From an uncultured Muribaculaceae bacterium (GTDB taxonomy: Bacteria > Bacteroidota > Bacteroidia > Bacteroidales > Muribaculaceae): 7,948 bases of DNA. Position 1 is the stretch's first letter. Each line of letters starts with the position of its first letter. A program made the position numbers and the translations under genes. This document shows, piece by piece, positions 1 through 4,909 of this stretch. The stretch is from NCBI GenBank assembly GCA_902494515.1, contig CABUTS010000089.1, positions 1 through 7,948 on the forward strand. Reading direction: 5' to 3'. Under the pieces are notes generated by a model. That model was given only the letters and a program-made list of their open reading frames with translations. It did no database searches and had not been told where the DNA came from.

Positions 1-51
1 AGTCGGATGCTGAGCCATCACGATGCGATTGTTCTCATTCAAATTAAACAT
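1..51 (-). CDS. tnpB: IS66-family accessory protein TnpB, N-terminal fragment cut by window edge
   Basis: Reading leftward from the ATG at 51-49 gives 17 codons, MFNLNENNRIVMAQHPT, open to the window edge. This matches the conserved N-terminus of IS66 TnpB (the IS66 Orf2 family), which typically starts MFxLxExNRxxxxQHPTDMRxG. TnpB is a small accessory protein required, with the TnpC transposase, for IS66 transposition; its biochemical role is not well defined. The body of the element, presumably including tnpC, lies to the left of this window. IS66 elements usually order tnpA-tnpB-tnpC, but I see no tnpA upstream (to the right); tandem repeats and a candidate small RNA occupy that position. 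The reading frame is open upstream of the ATG without family-like residues, so the ATG at 51 is the natural start. The family call rests on a short but distinctive stretch. Confidence 0.75.
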   Translation of the reverse strand, partial: MFNLNENNRIVMAQHPT

Positions 52-65
52 AGCGTTTTTGTTTG

Positions 66-95
66 CAAAGTTAGCAAGCAAAAGCGCTACGCAAA
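66..95 (-). promoter_or_regulatory. Promoter for tnpB (Bacteroidota type)
   Basis: On the minus strand, TAACTTTG (73-66) matches the -7 consensus TAnnTTTG, and TTTG (95-92) serves as -33, with an 18-nt spacer. Transcription would start near 59-62, leaving only about 10 nt before the tnpB ATG at 51. Confidence 0.5.
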
Positions 96-158
96 AGCCG
101 GCCGTTTTCGGACGGATACCAATGTGTTGAATTGCGATACCTCTTGTAGTCAATTTTT

Positions 159-256
159 CTGACCTATTTTCTGACCTATTTCTGACCTATTTTCTGACCT
201 ATTTCTGACCTATTTTCTGACCTATTTCTGACCTATTTCTGACCTATTTTCTGACC
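159..256. repeat. Nine-copy 11/12-bp tandem repeat array, CTGACCTATTT(T)
   Basis: CTGACC begins at 159, 171, 182, 194, 205, 217, 228, 239 and 251, so spacing is 12, 11, 12, 11, 12, 11, 11, 12. The only variation is three or four T's in the TATTT(T) filler, giving a roughly 23-bp higher-order period. The last unit passes into AGTTATAGGTC, whose ATAGGTC (261-267) is the reverse complement of GACCTAT. The mixed 11/12 spacing breaks any reading frame and the units contain TAG, so this is not a coding repeat. There are no unique spacers, so it is not CRISPR. Function unknown; such arrays can vary in copy number by slippage. Confidence 0.9.
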
Positions 257-275
257 AGTTATAGGTCTGAAAAGA

Positions 276-311
276 GGCTGTATCGTAATATGATTTAATT
301 GCGATACAGCC
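276..311. repeat. 14-bp stem-loop beside the tandem array
   Basis: GGCTGTATCG (276-285) and CGATACAGCC (302-311) are perfect reverse complements. The stem extends inward by a G-U wobble and three A-T pairs (286-289 with 298-301), leaving an 8-nt loop. Read on the minus strand it is followed by TCTTTTC, so it could be a weak terminator. AATTGCGATAC in its right half (297-307) also occurs at 130-140, on the other side of the tandem array. This suggests a repeat-element boundary rather than, or in addition to, a terminator. Confidence 0.75.
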
Positions 312-357
312 CGGGATATAATGTGATTAAAACAAAGGGGCAATGGGGGGATGTACA

Positions 358-393
358 GAAAAATGAAAAGTGTGTTTCTTCACAGAAACACAC
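358..393 (-). terminator. Intrinsic terminator of the candidate small RNA
   Basis: Read leftward, a perfect 10-bp stem GTGTGTTTCT / AGAAACACAC (393-370) encloses GTGA, a GNRA tetraloop, and is followed immediately by TTTTCATTTTTC. This is a textbook Rho-independent terminator on the minus strand only; the plus-strand continuation lacks a T-run. It is about 420 bases past panB, so it more likely ends the small RNA unit than panB. Confidence 0.8.
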
Positions 394-581
394 CTCCCTC
401 ATAACCAAAATTCAAGTATATATGTTCTTTTCGTCTAACAAACGTTTCATTCTGTTTTATCCTTCGTGCGTGGCGGAATTCATTATGAACTGCTTCGTTC
501 CCTGTTTCTAAAATCCACGGGAATGGGAGTTTCCGCTGGCGTCGTTTGCCGTTGGGTCCGACGTGCGGGCCTTAATTGACT
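360..581 (-). ncRNA. Candidate structured small RNA, 6S-like fold
   Basis: A transcript starting near 581-585, just after a -7 box at 595-588, and ending at the terminator near 360 would be about 220 nt. Hand folding gives a rod. A terminal stem pairs AATTAAGG (577-570) with CTTGAATT (416-409), with one mismatch and one wobble. CGTC (563-560) pairs with GACG (435-432). GGCAAACG (550-543) pairs with CGTTTGTT (444-437). A nearly symmetric 23/24-nt central bubble follows, then CGTGG (519-515) with CCACG (473-469) and a short apical stem. Closed ends, a large central bubble and about 170 nt between the stem ends are the architecture of 6S RNA, which sequesters RNA polymerase holoenzyme. No protein-like ORF is present. 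The identity is inferred from shape only, and local alternatives such as CGTCG/CGACG compete. The existence of a transcript is better supported than the 6S label. Confidence 0.4.
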
Positions 582-587
582 GTGGTG

Positions 588-595
588 CAAAATTA
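588..595 (-). promoter_or_regulatory. -7 box for the candidate small RNA
   Basis: The minus strand reads TAATTTTG, a full match to TAnnTTTG. The first base expected in RNA, near 581-585, is only a few nt from the terminal stem of the predicted fold. The -33 position expected at 616-619 reads TAAT, so that element is weak. A TTTG is present but only 13 nt upstream of the box. Confidence 0.5.
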
Positions 596-810
596 CAACA
601 CGAAATCTCAAATTCATTATTTTGTTTGTTAAAACGTGTTAAATTATACATAGGGGTGAAATATCAGCTACATCTTGTTGCTATTTCGTTAACAAATGTC
701 TCCTATTTTGCATCAATTGCAGCCAGAATGCTTCCAAACGTTTTATAATTTCCCCCGCAGCCTTATATTTGCTGAATGTAGGTGCGATTATGTTGCGGGG
801 TGGAGTTCCG
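596..810. other. AT-rich intergenic region downstream of panB, no gene seen
   Basis: About 215 bases with no credible ORF on either strand. The only structure I see is an inverted repeat, CCCCGCA (753-759) with TGCGGGG (794-800), around a 34-nt interval just past the panB stop. It could fold in the panB transcript, but the loop is long and the following bases are A-rich rather than T-rich, so it is a poor terminator candidate. Confidence 0.5.
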
Positions 811-1632
811 TCAGTATTGTTCGGTGGCGGAGGGGAAGGTCACATCCTTGACGTCGGTGATGTACTGCTTCAGGGCGCCGTCGATGACACTCTGCAGGTC
901 GGCATACAGGCGGAGGAACTTCGGCTTGAAGCCCTGGTTCATGCCGAGCATGTCGTTGACCACGAGCACCTGGCCGTCGACGCCGCTGCCGGCTCCGATG
1001 CCGATTACGGGTATGGAAATCGACTCGGCTACTTTCCGGGCCAGTTCGGCGGGCACTTTTTCAAGCACAAGGGCGAAGCAGCCGATTTCCTCGACCATCT
1101 TGGCATCCTCCAGGAGGCGCTGTGCTTCGGCTTCCTCCTTGGCGCGGATGCCGTAGCCGCCGAATTTGTTCACGCTCTGCGGGGTCAGGCCCAGGTGGGC
1201 CATGATGGGAATTCCGGCCGAGAGGATGCGCTCGAGCGACTCACGGATTTCGCGGCCACCTTCGAGCTTCACGGCGTTGCAGCCGGTCTCCTTCATCACC
1301 CTCACGGCGTTGTGGAGGGCGCCGACGGGGTCGCCCTGATATGTGCCGAAGGGCATGTCGGCTACGACGAGCGCACGCTCCACGCCGCGGACCACGCAGC
1401 GGGTGTGGTAAATCATTTCGTCGAGGGTCATCGGCAGGGTGGTTTCATTGCCGGCCATGACGTTTGTGGCGGAGTCGCCTACGAGAATCACGTCCATCCC
1501 GGCGCCGTCGACCAGACGCGCCATGGAGTAGTCGTAGGAGGTGAGCATTGCTATTTTCTCCCCTTCAGCCTTCATTTTGCGCAGGGTGGCGGTGGTGACT
1601 TTGCGGGGTTTGTCAACAGTGTTGGTAGACAT
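811..1632 (-). CDS. panB: 3-methyl-2-oxobutanoate hydroxymethyltransferase (ketopantoate hydroxymethyltransferase)
   Basis: PanB transfers a hydroxymethyl group from 5,10-methylenetetrahydrofolate to 2-oxoisovalerate, making ketopantoate, the first committed step to pantothenate and coenzyme A, in the cytosol. The 273-residue product is close to the family length (about 264 in E. coli). Motifs appear in order: MLTSYDYSMARLVDGAG (29-45), VILVGDS (48-54), TLPMT (65-69), ADMPFGTY (91-98), KLEGG (122-126), AHLGLTPQSVNKFGGY (145-160), VLEKVPAELA (189-198) and IGIGAGSGVDGQ (210-221). D53, D92 and E124 correspond to the magnesium ligands and E191 to the catalytic glutamate of the E. coli enzyme. All key residues are present. 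The gene lies 132 nt downstream of the TPR gene on the same strand with no evident promoter between, so co-transcription is likely. No other pantothenate gene is in the window. Confidence 0.97.
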   Translation of the reverse strand: MSTNTVDKPRKVTTATLRKMKAEGEKIAMLTSYDYSMARLVDGAGMDVILVGDSATNVMAGNETTLPMTLDEMIYHTRCVVRGVERALVVADMPFGTYQGDPVGALHNAVRVMKETGCNAVKLEGGREIRESLERILSAGIPIMAHLGLTPQSVNKFGGYGIRAKEEAEAQRLLEDAKMVEEIGCFALVLEKVPAELARKVAESISIPVIGIGAGSGVDGQVLVVNDMLGMNQGFKPKFLRLYADLQSVIDGALKQYITDVKDVTFPSATEQY

Positions 1633-1654
1633 TTCTTACGGTGGGTTATGAAGC

Positions 1655-1698
1655 GAAAGGCCTTCTCTGCCCCGCGGAGGCGGGGAGAGAGGCCTTTC
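1655..1698 (-). other. GC-rich intercistronic hairpin between the TPR gene and panB
   Basis: GAAAGGCCT..CTCT..CCCCGC (1655-1675) is complementary to GCGGGG..AGAG..AGGCCTTTC (1680-1698), giving about 18 pairs interrupted by a bulged T and a bulged G. The hairpin sits 23-66 nt upstream of the panB ATG. No T-run follows on either strand, so it is unlikely to be a simple intrinsic terminator. An RNA-processing, stabilising or translation-controlling hairpin within the TPR-panB transcript is more likely (inference). Confidence 0.7.
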
Positions 1699-1764
1699 AT
1701 GATATCGTTGTTCAGGTTTCCGTCAGGCTTAAAGCTACGGGCGGTAAGGCGTCCGGGCTACGGC

Positions 1765-2451
1765 TTATTTCTTTTCGCCGACCTGAAGGTTGGCGCGGTC
1801 GTAGAGCTTCTCGATGTCGAGCTGATGCGACTGGCCGTAGGTGGGATACTTGTCCATCACCTCTTTGTAGAGCTTGGCTTCCTCGGCATGGTTGTTCTGG
1901 GCAGCGTAAACGCGGGCCAGTTTCAGCATGAAGTATGGGGTGTAGGCGGGGTTGTCGTCGCTCTGGCTGATGGCTTTATTGTAGCAGCCGACAGCGTCTT
2001 CGAGCTTGTCGAGGTTCACATAGCAGTCGCCCTGCAGGGAGTAAGCGGCAGCGCCGATGATATCCTCCTTGGGAGCGTATTCTTTGGCGTAATCGAGAGC
2101 CTTCTGGTATTCTCCCTTGTTGTAAAGGAGAATGGCAGCCTCGAGGTTGGCGCGGTTGCCGGCGTCATAGCCGTAATCTTCAGCTACCTGCATGTACTGT
2201 GCAAGTGCTACGGAGTCGTTGCCCTGAGCCAGGGAGAGGTCGGCGGCGCCGATAGCGTCGTTGGCTTTGGTGATGCCGGGACCGCGGAAGAAGTAGACGT
2301 AGGCCAGAACGATAATCACCAGAGCCACAACTACTAACGACCAGATGGTGATGGCTTTCTTGTTGTCCTGCACCTTGGTAGTCATGGAAGTCAGGCTGTC
2401 GTTGACAGCGTCCAGACCGGTTTCTTCGGTTTCAGATTTCTTTTTTGACAT
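1765..2451 (-). CDS. Membrane-anchored tetratricopeptide repeat protein
   Basis: The 228-residue protein has a short charged N-terminus (1-32), one strongly hydrophobic segment (about 33-55) and a C-terminal domain of helical repeats. TPR-like units are visible at about 66-96, 101-126, 134-163 and 171-204; the clearest is AAYSLQGDCYVNLDKLEDAVGCYNKAI, with the TPR spacing of small and aromatic residues. There is no signal cleavage site, so it is probably a bitopic inner-membrane protein with the TPR domain in the periplasm, resembling in layout the SecYEG-associated YfgM type. That functional parallel is not demonstrated. TPR domains bind partner proteins; no enzymatic motif is seen. It is the first gene of a likely two-gene unit with panB, driven by the promoter at 2595-2626. 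I do not recognise a specific gene name. Confidence 0.9.
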   Translation of the reverse strand: MSKKKSETEETGLDAVNDSLTSMTTKVQDNKKAITIWSLVVVALVIIVLAYVYFFRGPGITKANDAIGAADLSLAQGNDSVALAQYMQVAEDYGYDAGNRANLEAAILLYNKGEYQKALDYAKEYAPKEDIIGAAAYSLQGDCYVNLDKLEDAVGCYNKAISQSDDNPAYTPYFMLKLARVYAAQNNHAEEAKLYKEVMDKYPTYGQSHQLDIEKLYDRANLQVGEKK

Positions 2452-2594
2452 GGAATATGATTTGTTTATTTTTTTTCAAAACATGGAAAAGCGCGCCGGA
2501 CCGGAGCATGCCGGGCACGGCAACGGGAGTTGTTCGGTGTCGGTTTCGGGATTAATCCGAGGCTGTCCGGGCGAACGTAATGCGCTTTGAACCG

Positions 2595-2626
2595 CAAAAT
2601 TACGCATTTAGCCCGAATTTGCCAAA
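2595..2626 (-). promoter_or_regulatory. Promoter for the TPR gene and panB
   Basis: On the minus strand, TTTG (2626-2623) and TAATTTTG (2602-2595) match -33 and -7, with a 20-nt spacer. The implied 5' leader is about 135 nt. It contains a perfect 10-bp palindrome GGATTAATCC (2549-2558) and a GC-rich stretch with CCGG repeats (about 2496-2514), followed by an A-rich run just before the ATG at 2451. I see no Shine-Dalgarno sequence. Confidence 0.7.
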
Positions 2627-2639
2627 AAAAATCGGTTTT

Positions 2640-2673
2640 TTTGCCATTTTTTCATTTTTAAGCAGTAACTTTG
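2640..2673 (+). promoter_or_regulatory. Promoter for cytidine deaminase
   Basis: TTTG (2640-2643) and TAACTTTG (2666-2673) match -33 and -7, with a 22-nt spacer. The leader to the ATG at 2768 is about 90 nt. The -33 box is one end of the A-tract/T-tract dyad 2623-2643 shared with the divergent promoter. Confidence 0.65.
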
Positions 2674-2767
2674 AACTCCGCTTCAGGCAAAAGTCTCTCC
2701 GGCCCACTCTTTTGGCCCTGATTTCTTGCCCCCGGTGTATTTTGTAAACCCCTTTTTCTGACATATC

Positions 2768-3244
2768 ATGGAACATCTTGAAATCAAGGTCCCCTGTGAA
2801 ATCCTGACCTACGAAGAACTCACCCCTGAAGACGCCGAGCTCGTAGCCCGCGCCCGGCAGGCAACCTATCGTTCCTACGCGCCCTATTCCCATTTCAGTG
2901 TCGGAGCCGCCATCCTTCTCGACAACGGCATAACCATTGAGGGTGCAAACCAGGAAAACGCGGCCTACCCCTCCGGCACTTGCGCCGAACGCTCCGCCTG
3001 CTACTACGCCCACGCTACCTACCCTGAAGCGCATTTCCGCAAAATCGCCATCGCTGCCCGTGCCACCGACGGCCAGTTCACCCCCGACCCCACAGCCCCC
3101 TGCGGCGCTTGCCGACAAGCCCTCCTCGAATACGAAAAACTCGCCGGAGCACCCGTCGAAGTCCTCCTTGCCTCCGCCGACCGCGTCTGCCGTCTCCCCT
3201 CCATTGCCTCCCTCCTCCCCCTCTCCTTCGCGGACTTCTCCTGA
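2768..3244 (+). CDS. cdd: Cytidine deaminase
   Basis: Deaminates cytidine and deoxycytidine to uridine and deoxyuridine in pyrimidine salvage, in the cytosol. The 158-residue length fits the homotetrameric zinc-dependent Cdd class. Both signature blocks are intact: TCAERSA (71-77) gives zinc ligand C72 and catalytic proton shuttle E74, and PCGACRQ (111-117) gives zinc ligands C112 and C115. The upstream GANQENAAYPSG (59-70) holds the nucleoside-contacting N61 and E63, and SHFSVGAAIL (41-50) is the usual substrate-loop region. The C-terminus ends SIASLLPLSFADFS, as in Bacteroidales homologues. The gene stands alone, divergent from the TPR gene, and has a strongly C-rich coding strand that continues as pyrimidine-rich DNA past the stop. 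No terminator hairpin is seen. Confidence 0.97.
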   Translation: MEHLEIKVPCEILTYEELTPEDAELVARARQATYRSYAPYSHFSVGAAILLDNGITIEGANQENAAYPSGTCAERSACYYAHATYPEAHFRKIAIAARATDGQFTPDPTAPCGACRQALLEYEKLAGAPVEVLLASADRVCRLPSIASLLPLSFADFS

Positions 3245-3339
3245 TTCCCCCTTCTACTCCCTTCCCCTTTGCCGTTTTTCGGTCTCCCAGAAAAACTTTC
3301 TCCCTGAACTAATATACAGTTTATAAATCATCTTGTATC

Positions 3340-4569
3340 ATGATTTGTCGTCTGCTTCTGATTATCGCTCTTTTCATATCATTCGTCTCGTCTGCATCTT
3401 ACGGGCAGAATTTCACTATATCAGGGCGTATAACTGGTCTGCAAAAAGGTGACACTCTTCATTTTGACCGGATCATATTGCCTGTATTTGATCGGGACCC
3501 TGCTTTCGACATTATTGTAGAGCAGCCGGATTCTTTTTCATATTCCGGAATGCAGGACCACGATCAGAACTATTCTATGACGTATCTGCCGAAGGCAGGA
3601 TCTGTGGCCGACAGCGACAGGTGCTGGATAGGTGTTATTGTTAGGGCCGGTGACAAAATTACGCTTTCAGGTAATACTGATGAGATATATTATTGCCGAC
3701 TCGGCGGGGGTATCTACAGTGATCCTATGCTTGACAGATATCTGCAGCTCAGTGACTCGCTCGGGCTGGTTCGCTGCGGTTATCTGAGAAAATCCATGGA
3801 GGCACTGGCCGCGAATGATACTGTCAGCGCAATACATTATAGCGATCTTTTCAATAATTTCGGCCGCTCCGGTTCCGACCCCGGTTTTGACAGATTGCAT
3901 CAGGCCAAGGACGCCTACAGAAATGCCTGTCCCGCCGGGAGCCTGTATCTGCTTGTAAGTTCGTTGGAGGAAGTAAACTACAGTCCTCTCGACAAATCGA
4001 AAGAGTTTTATGAATCACTGAGCCCCGAACTTAAGGATAGTTACTACGGACAGCTGTATAACGACGCGATATACACAATCGAAAATCTGGCCGTAGGAAA
4101 GCCGGTTCCTCCGTTCTCGGTAATTACGACAGATGATAAAAAGCTGACCGACAAGGATTTCAATGGCAAATATCTGCTTATTTATCATTGGGGTCTGTGT
4201 CCGGGTTCCATGATGATTGACAGGAACGTTCGGGAGCTATATGACAAATATTCCGGAAAAGGTCTGGAAATCCTGGGGCTTACAGAATCTATGGAAACCA
4301 TCAGTCAGTTGTATGACCAGTTGTCTGACGATGCTTTATTGCCGAACGGCGAGAACATGAAACTGACATTGGCAAATATGCTCCACCACCCATGGAGCGA
4401 GGTTGAGACCGCTACGAGCCATCCCGACAACAAACTGCTGAGCGACACCTTCCGCATCAGCGGCTGGCCATTCTTCATATTGATCGGTCCGGACGGCAAA
4501 ATTTGTGTCCGCGGTTTCTCTGAAGCCTTCACCGCAGCCGGCTATCTCCTCGAAAAGGAACTGAAATAA
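3340..4569 (+). CDS. Secreted DUF4369 / TlpA-like thioredoxin-fold protein with single-cysteine active site
   Basis: The 409-residue product has a signal peptide (1 to about 22, hydrophobic LLLIIALFISFVSS then SASYGQ) and no lipobox, so it is probably soluble in the periplasm. Residues 23 to about 120 (NFTISGRITGLQKGDTLHFD onward) look like the DUF4369 beta-domain common in Bacteroidota. Residues about 125-245 are helical, and about 250-409 form a thioredoxin/AhpC-TSA-like domain: AVGKPVPPFSV (251-261), KDFNGKYLLIYHWGLCPGS (272-290), LEILGLT (309-315) and ISGWPFFILIGPDGKI (373-388) with the expected cis-proline P377. The usual CxxC is CPGS (287-290): the first cysteine is kept and the second is serine. 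A disulfide reductase role is therefore doubtful; a one-cysteine peroxidase-like, redox-sensing or binding role is possible. Codon use is less C-rich than in cdd upstream. No clear TAnnTTTG promoter precedes it. Confidence 0.85.
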   Translation: MICRLLLIIALFISFVSSASYGQNFTISGRITGLQKGDTLHFDRIILPVFDRDPAFDIIVEQPDSFSYSGMQDHDQNYSMTYLPKAGSVADSDRCWIGVIVRAGDKITLSGNTDEIYYCRLGGGIYSDPMLDRYLQLSDSLGLVRCGYLRKSMEALAANDTVSAIHYSDLFNNFGRSGSDPGFDRLHQAKDAYRNACPAGSLYLLVSSLEEVNYSPLDKSKEFYESLSPELKDSYYGQLYNDAIYTIENLAVGKPVPPFSVITTDDKKLTDKDFNGKYLLIYHWGLCPGSMMIDRNVRELYDKYSGKGLEILGLTESMETISQLYDQLSDDALLPNGENMKLTLANMLHHPWSEVETATSHPDNKLLSDTFRISGWPFFILIGPDGKICVRGFSEAFTAAGYLLEKELK

Positions 4570-4579
4570 CTGATATTCT

Positions 4580-4659
4580 TTTGTTTGGCGCCTTTGTTTG
4601 GCGCCTTTGTTTGGCGCCTTTGTTTGCCGTCTGTTTGCCGTCTGTTTGCCGTCTGTTTG
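4580..4659. repeat. Two adjoining tandem arrays, 13-bp and 11-bp units
   Basis: TTTGTTTGGCGCC is repeated three times head to tail (4580-4592, 4593-4605, 4606-4618). The array then passes into TGTTTGCCGTC units of 11 bp (from 4621, 4632 and 4643), ending in a partial TGTTTGG. Both units share the core TGTTTG, so the second array probably arose from the first by divergence or slippage. The 13-bp units contain the palindrome GGCGCC. The array begins 10 bases after the stop codon of the preceding gene and lies outside any convincing ORF. Confidence 0.9.
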
Positions 4660-4675
4660 GATGCCTTTTATTTGG

Positions 4676-4720
4676 AGCAAAATAAAAATCCGTTGTAAGT
4701 GAGTAACTTACAGCGGATTT
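4676..4720 (-). terminator. Intrinsic terminator of tRNA-Ala
   Basis: Read leftward, AAATCCGCTGTAAGT (4720-4706) pairs with ACTTACAACGGATTT (4700-4686), 14 of 15 positions, around the 5-nt loop TACTC, and is followed by TTATTTT. It starts 7 nt after the tRNA 3' end. The plus-strand continuation lacks a T-run, so it mainly serves the tRNA. Confidence 0.8.
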
Positions 4721-4727
4721 GATTTAG

Positions 4728-4801
4728 TGGAGTACAGCGGACTCGAACCGCTCACCTCGACACTGCCAGTGTCGCGCTCTAGCCAGATGAGCTAGTACCC
4801 C
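4728..4801 (-). tRNA. tRNA-Ala, anticodon GGC
   Basis: The 74-nt cloverleaf, on the minus strand, has acceptor GGGGTAC / GTACTCC, D-arm GCTC / GAGC, anticodon stem CGACA / TGTCG with loop CTGGCAG (anticodon GGC, reading GCC and GCU codons), a 5-nt variable region, and T-arm AGCGG / CCGCT with loop TTCGAGT. The acceptor carries a G3-U70 pair, the main identity element for alanyl-tRNA synthetase, and discriminator A73, both agreeing with the anticodon. CCA is not fully encoded (the DNA after A73 reads CTA), so it must be added enzymatically. It stands alone, with its own promoter and terminator. Confidence 0.97.
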
Positions 4802-4814
4802 GGGTTTTGCGATG

Positions 4815-4846
4815 CAAAGGTATGAACTATTTTTGACATGGCCAAA
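4815..4846 (-). promoter_or_regulatory. Promoter for tRNA-Ala
   Basis: On the minus strand, TTTG (4846-4843) and TACCTTTG (4822-4815) match -33 and -7, with a 20-nt spacer. Initiation near 4808-4811 would leave a 5' leader of about 7-10 nt before the mature tRNA end. Confidence 0.75.
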
Positions 4847-4882
4847 TTTTTCTGCAACTTTTTGCAAATTTTGCAGAAAAAT
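4846..4882. repeat. 12-bp inverted repeat between pyrC and tRNA-Ala
   Basis: ATTTTTCTGCAA (4846-4857) and TTGCAGAAAAAT (4871-4882) are perfect reverse complements, separated by 13 bases that themselves contain TTTGCAAA. In the pyrC transcript the T's lie in the 5' arm and the A's in the 3' arm, opposite to a standard terminator, although it sits 28 bases past the pyrC stop. Its outer base overlaps the -33 box of the tRNA promoter, so it could also be a protein-binding site. Confidence 0.75.
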
Positions 4883-4909
4883 ATGATGTATGATGTAATC
4901 AGGCCGCTG

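Noticed and set aside
159..256. CRISPR array
   Set aside because: Units are contiguous at 11-12 bp with no unique spacers and no cas genes.
317..322. TATAAT, resembling an E. coli -10 box
   Set aside because: The other promoters here follow the Bacteroidota TAnnTTTG pattern, and no gene follows this site on the plus strand.
412..450. Possible 12-codon leader peptide MKRLLDEKNIYT on the minus strand
   Set aside because: It lies in the paired 3' side of the candidate RNA and is not followed by a gene; no regulated downstream gene exists to make it an attenuator.
299..511. 70-codon plus-strand frame MRYSPGYN...
   Set aside because: It runs through a stem-loop, a terminator and the candidate small RNA on the other strand, and has no family-like content.
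480..515. Possible SRP RNA, because ACAGG and AGCAG face each other near the apex of the candidate RNA
   Set aside because: Bacterial SRP domain IV needs a GNRA-capped stem between these two motifs; only four bases (GAAC) plus GA separate them, too short for that stem.
769..2337. 522-codon open frame on the plus strand spanning panB and most of the TPR gene in antisense
   Set aside because: It crosses two clear minus-strand genes and the hairpin between them, and its translation resembles no family. It is a by-product of GC-biased codon use.
2600..3118. 172-codon minus-strand frame over cdd and its promoter region
   Set aside because: Antisense to an unambiguous cytidine deaminase, and it would run through the divergent promoter region.
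4336..4680. 114-codon minus-strand frame containing repeated QTxGK/QTANRRQTK words
   Set aside because: The repeated peptide is a translation of the non-coding tandem arrays, and the rest is antisense to the DUF4369 protein gene.
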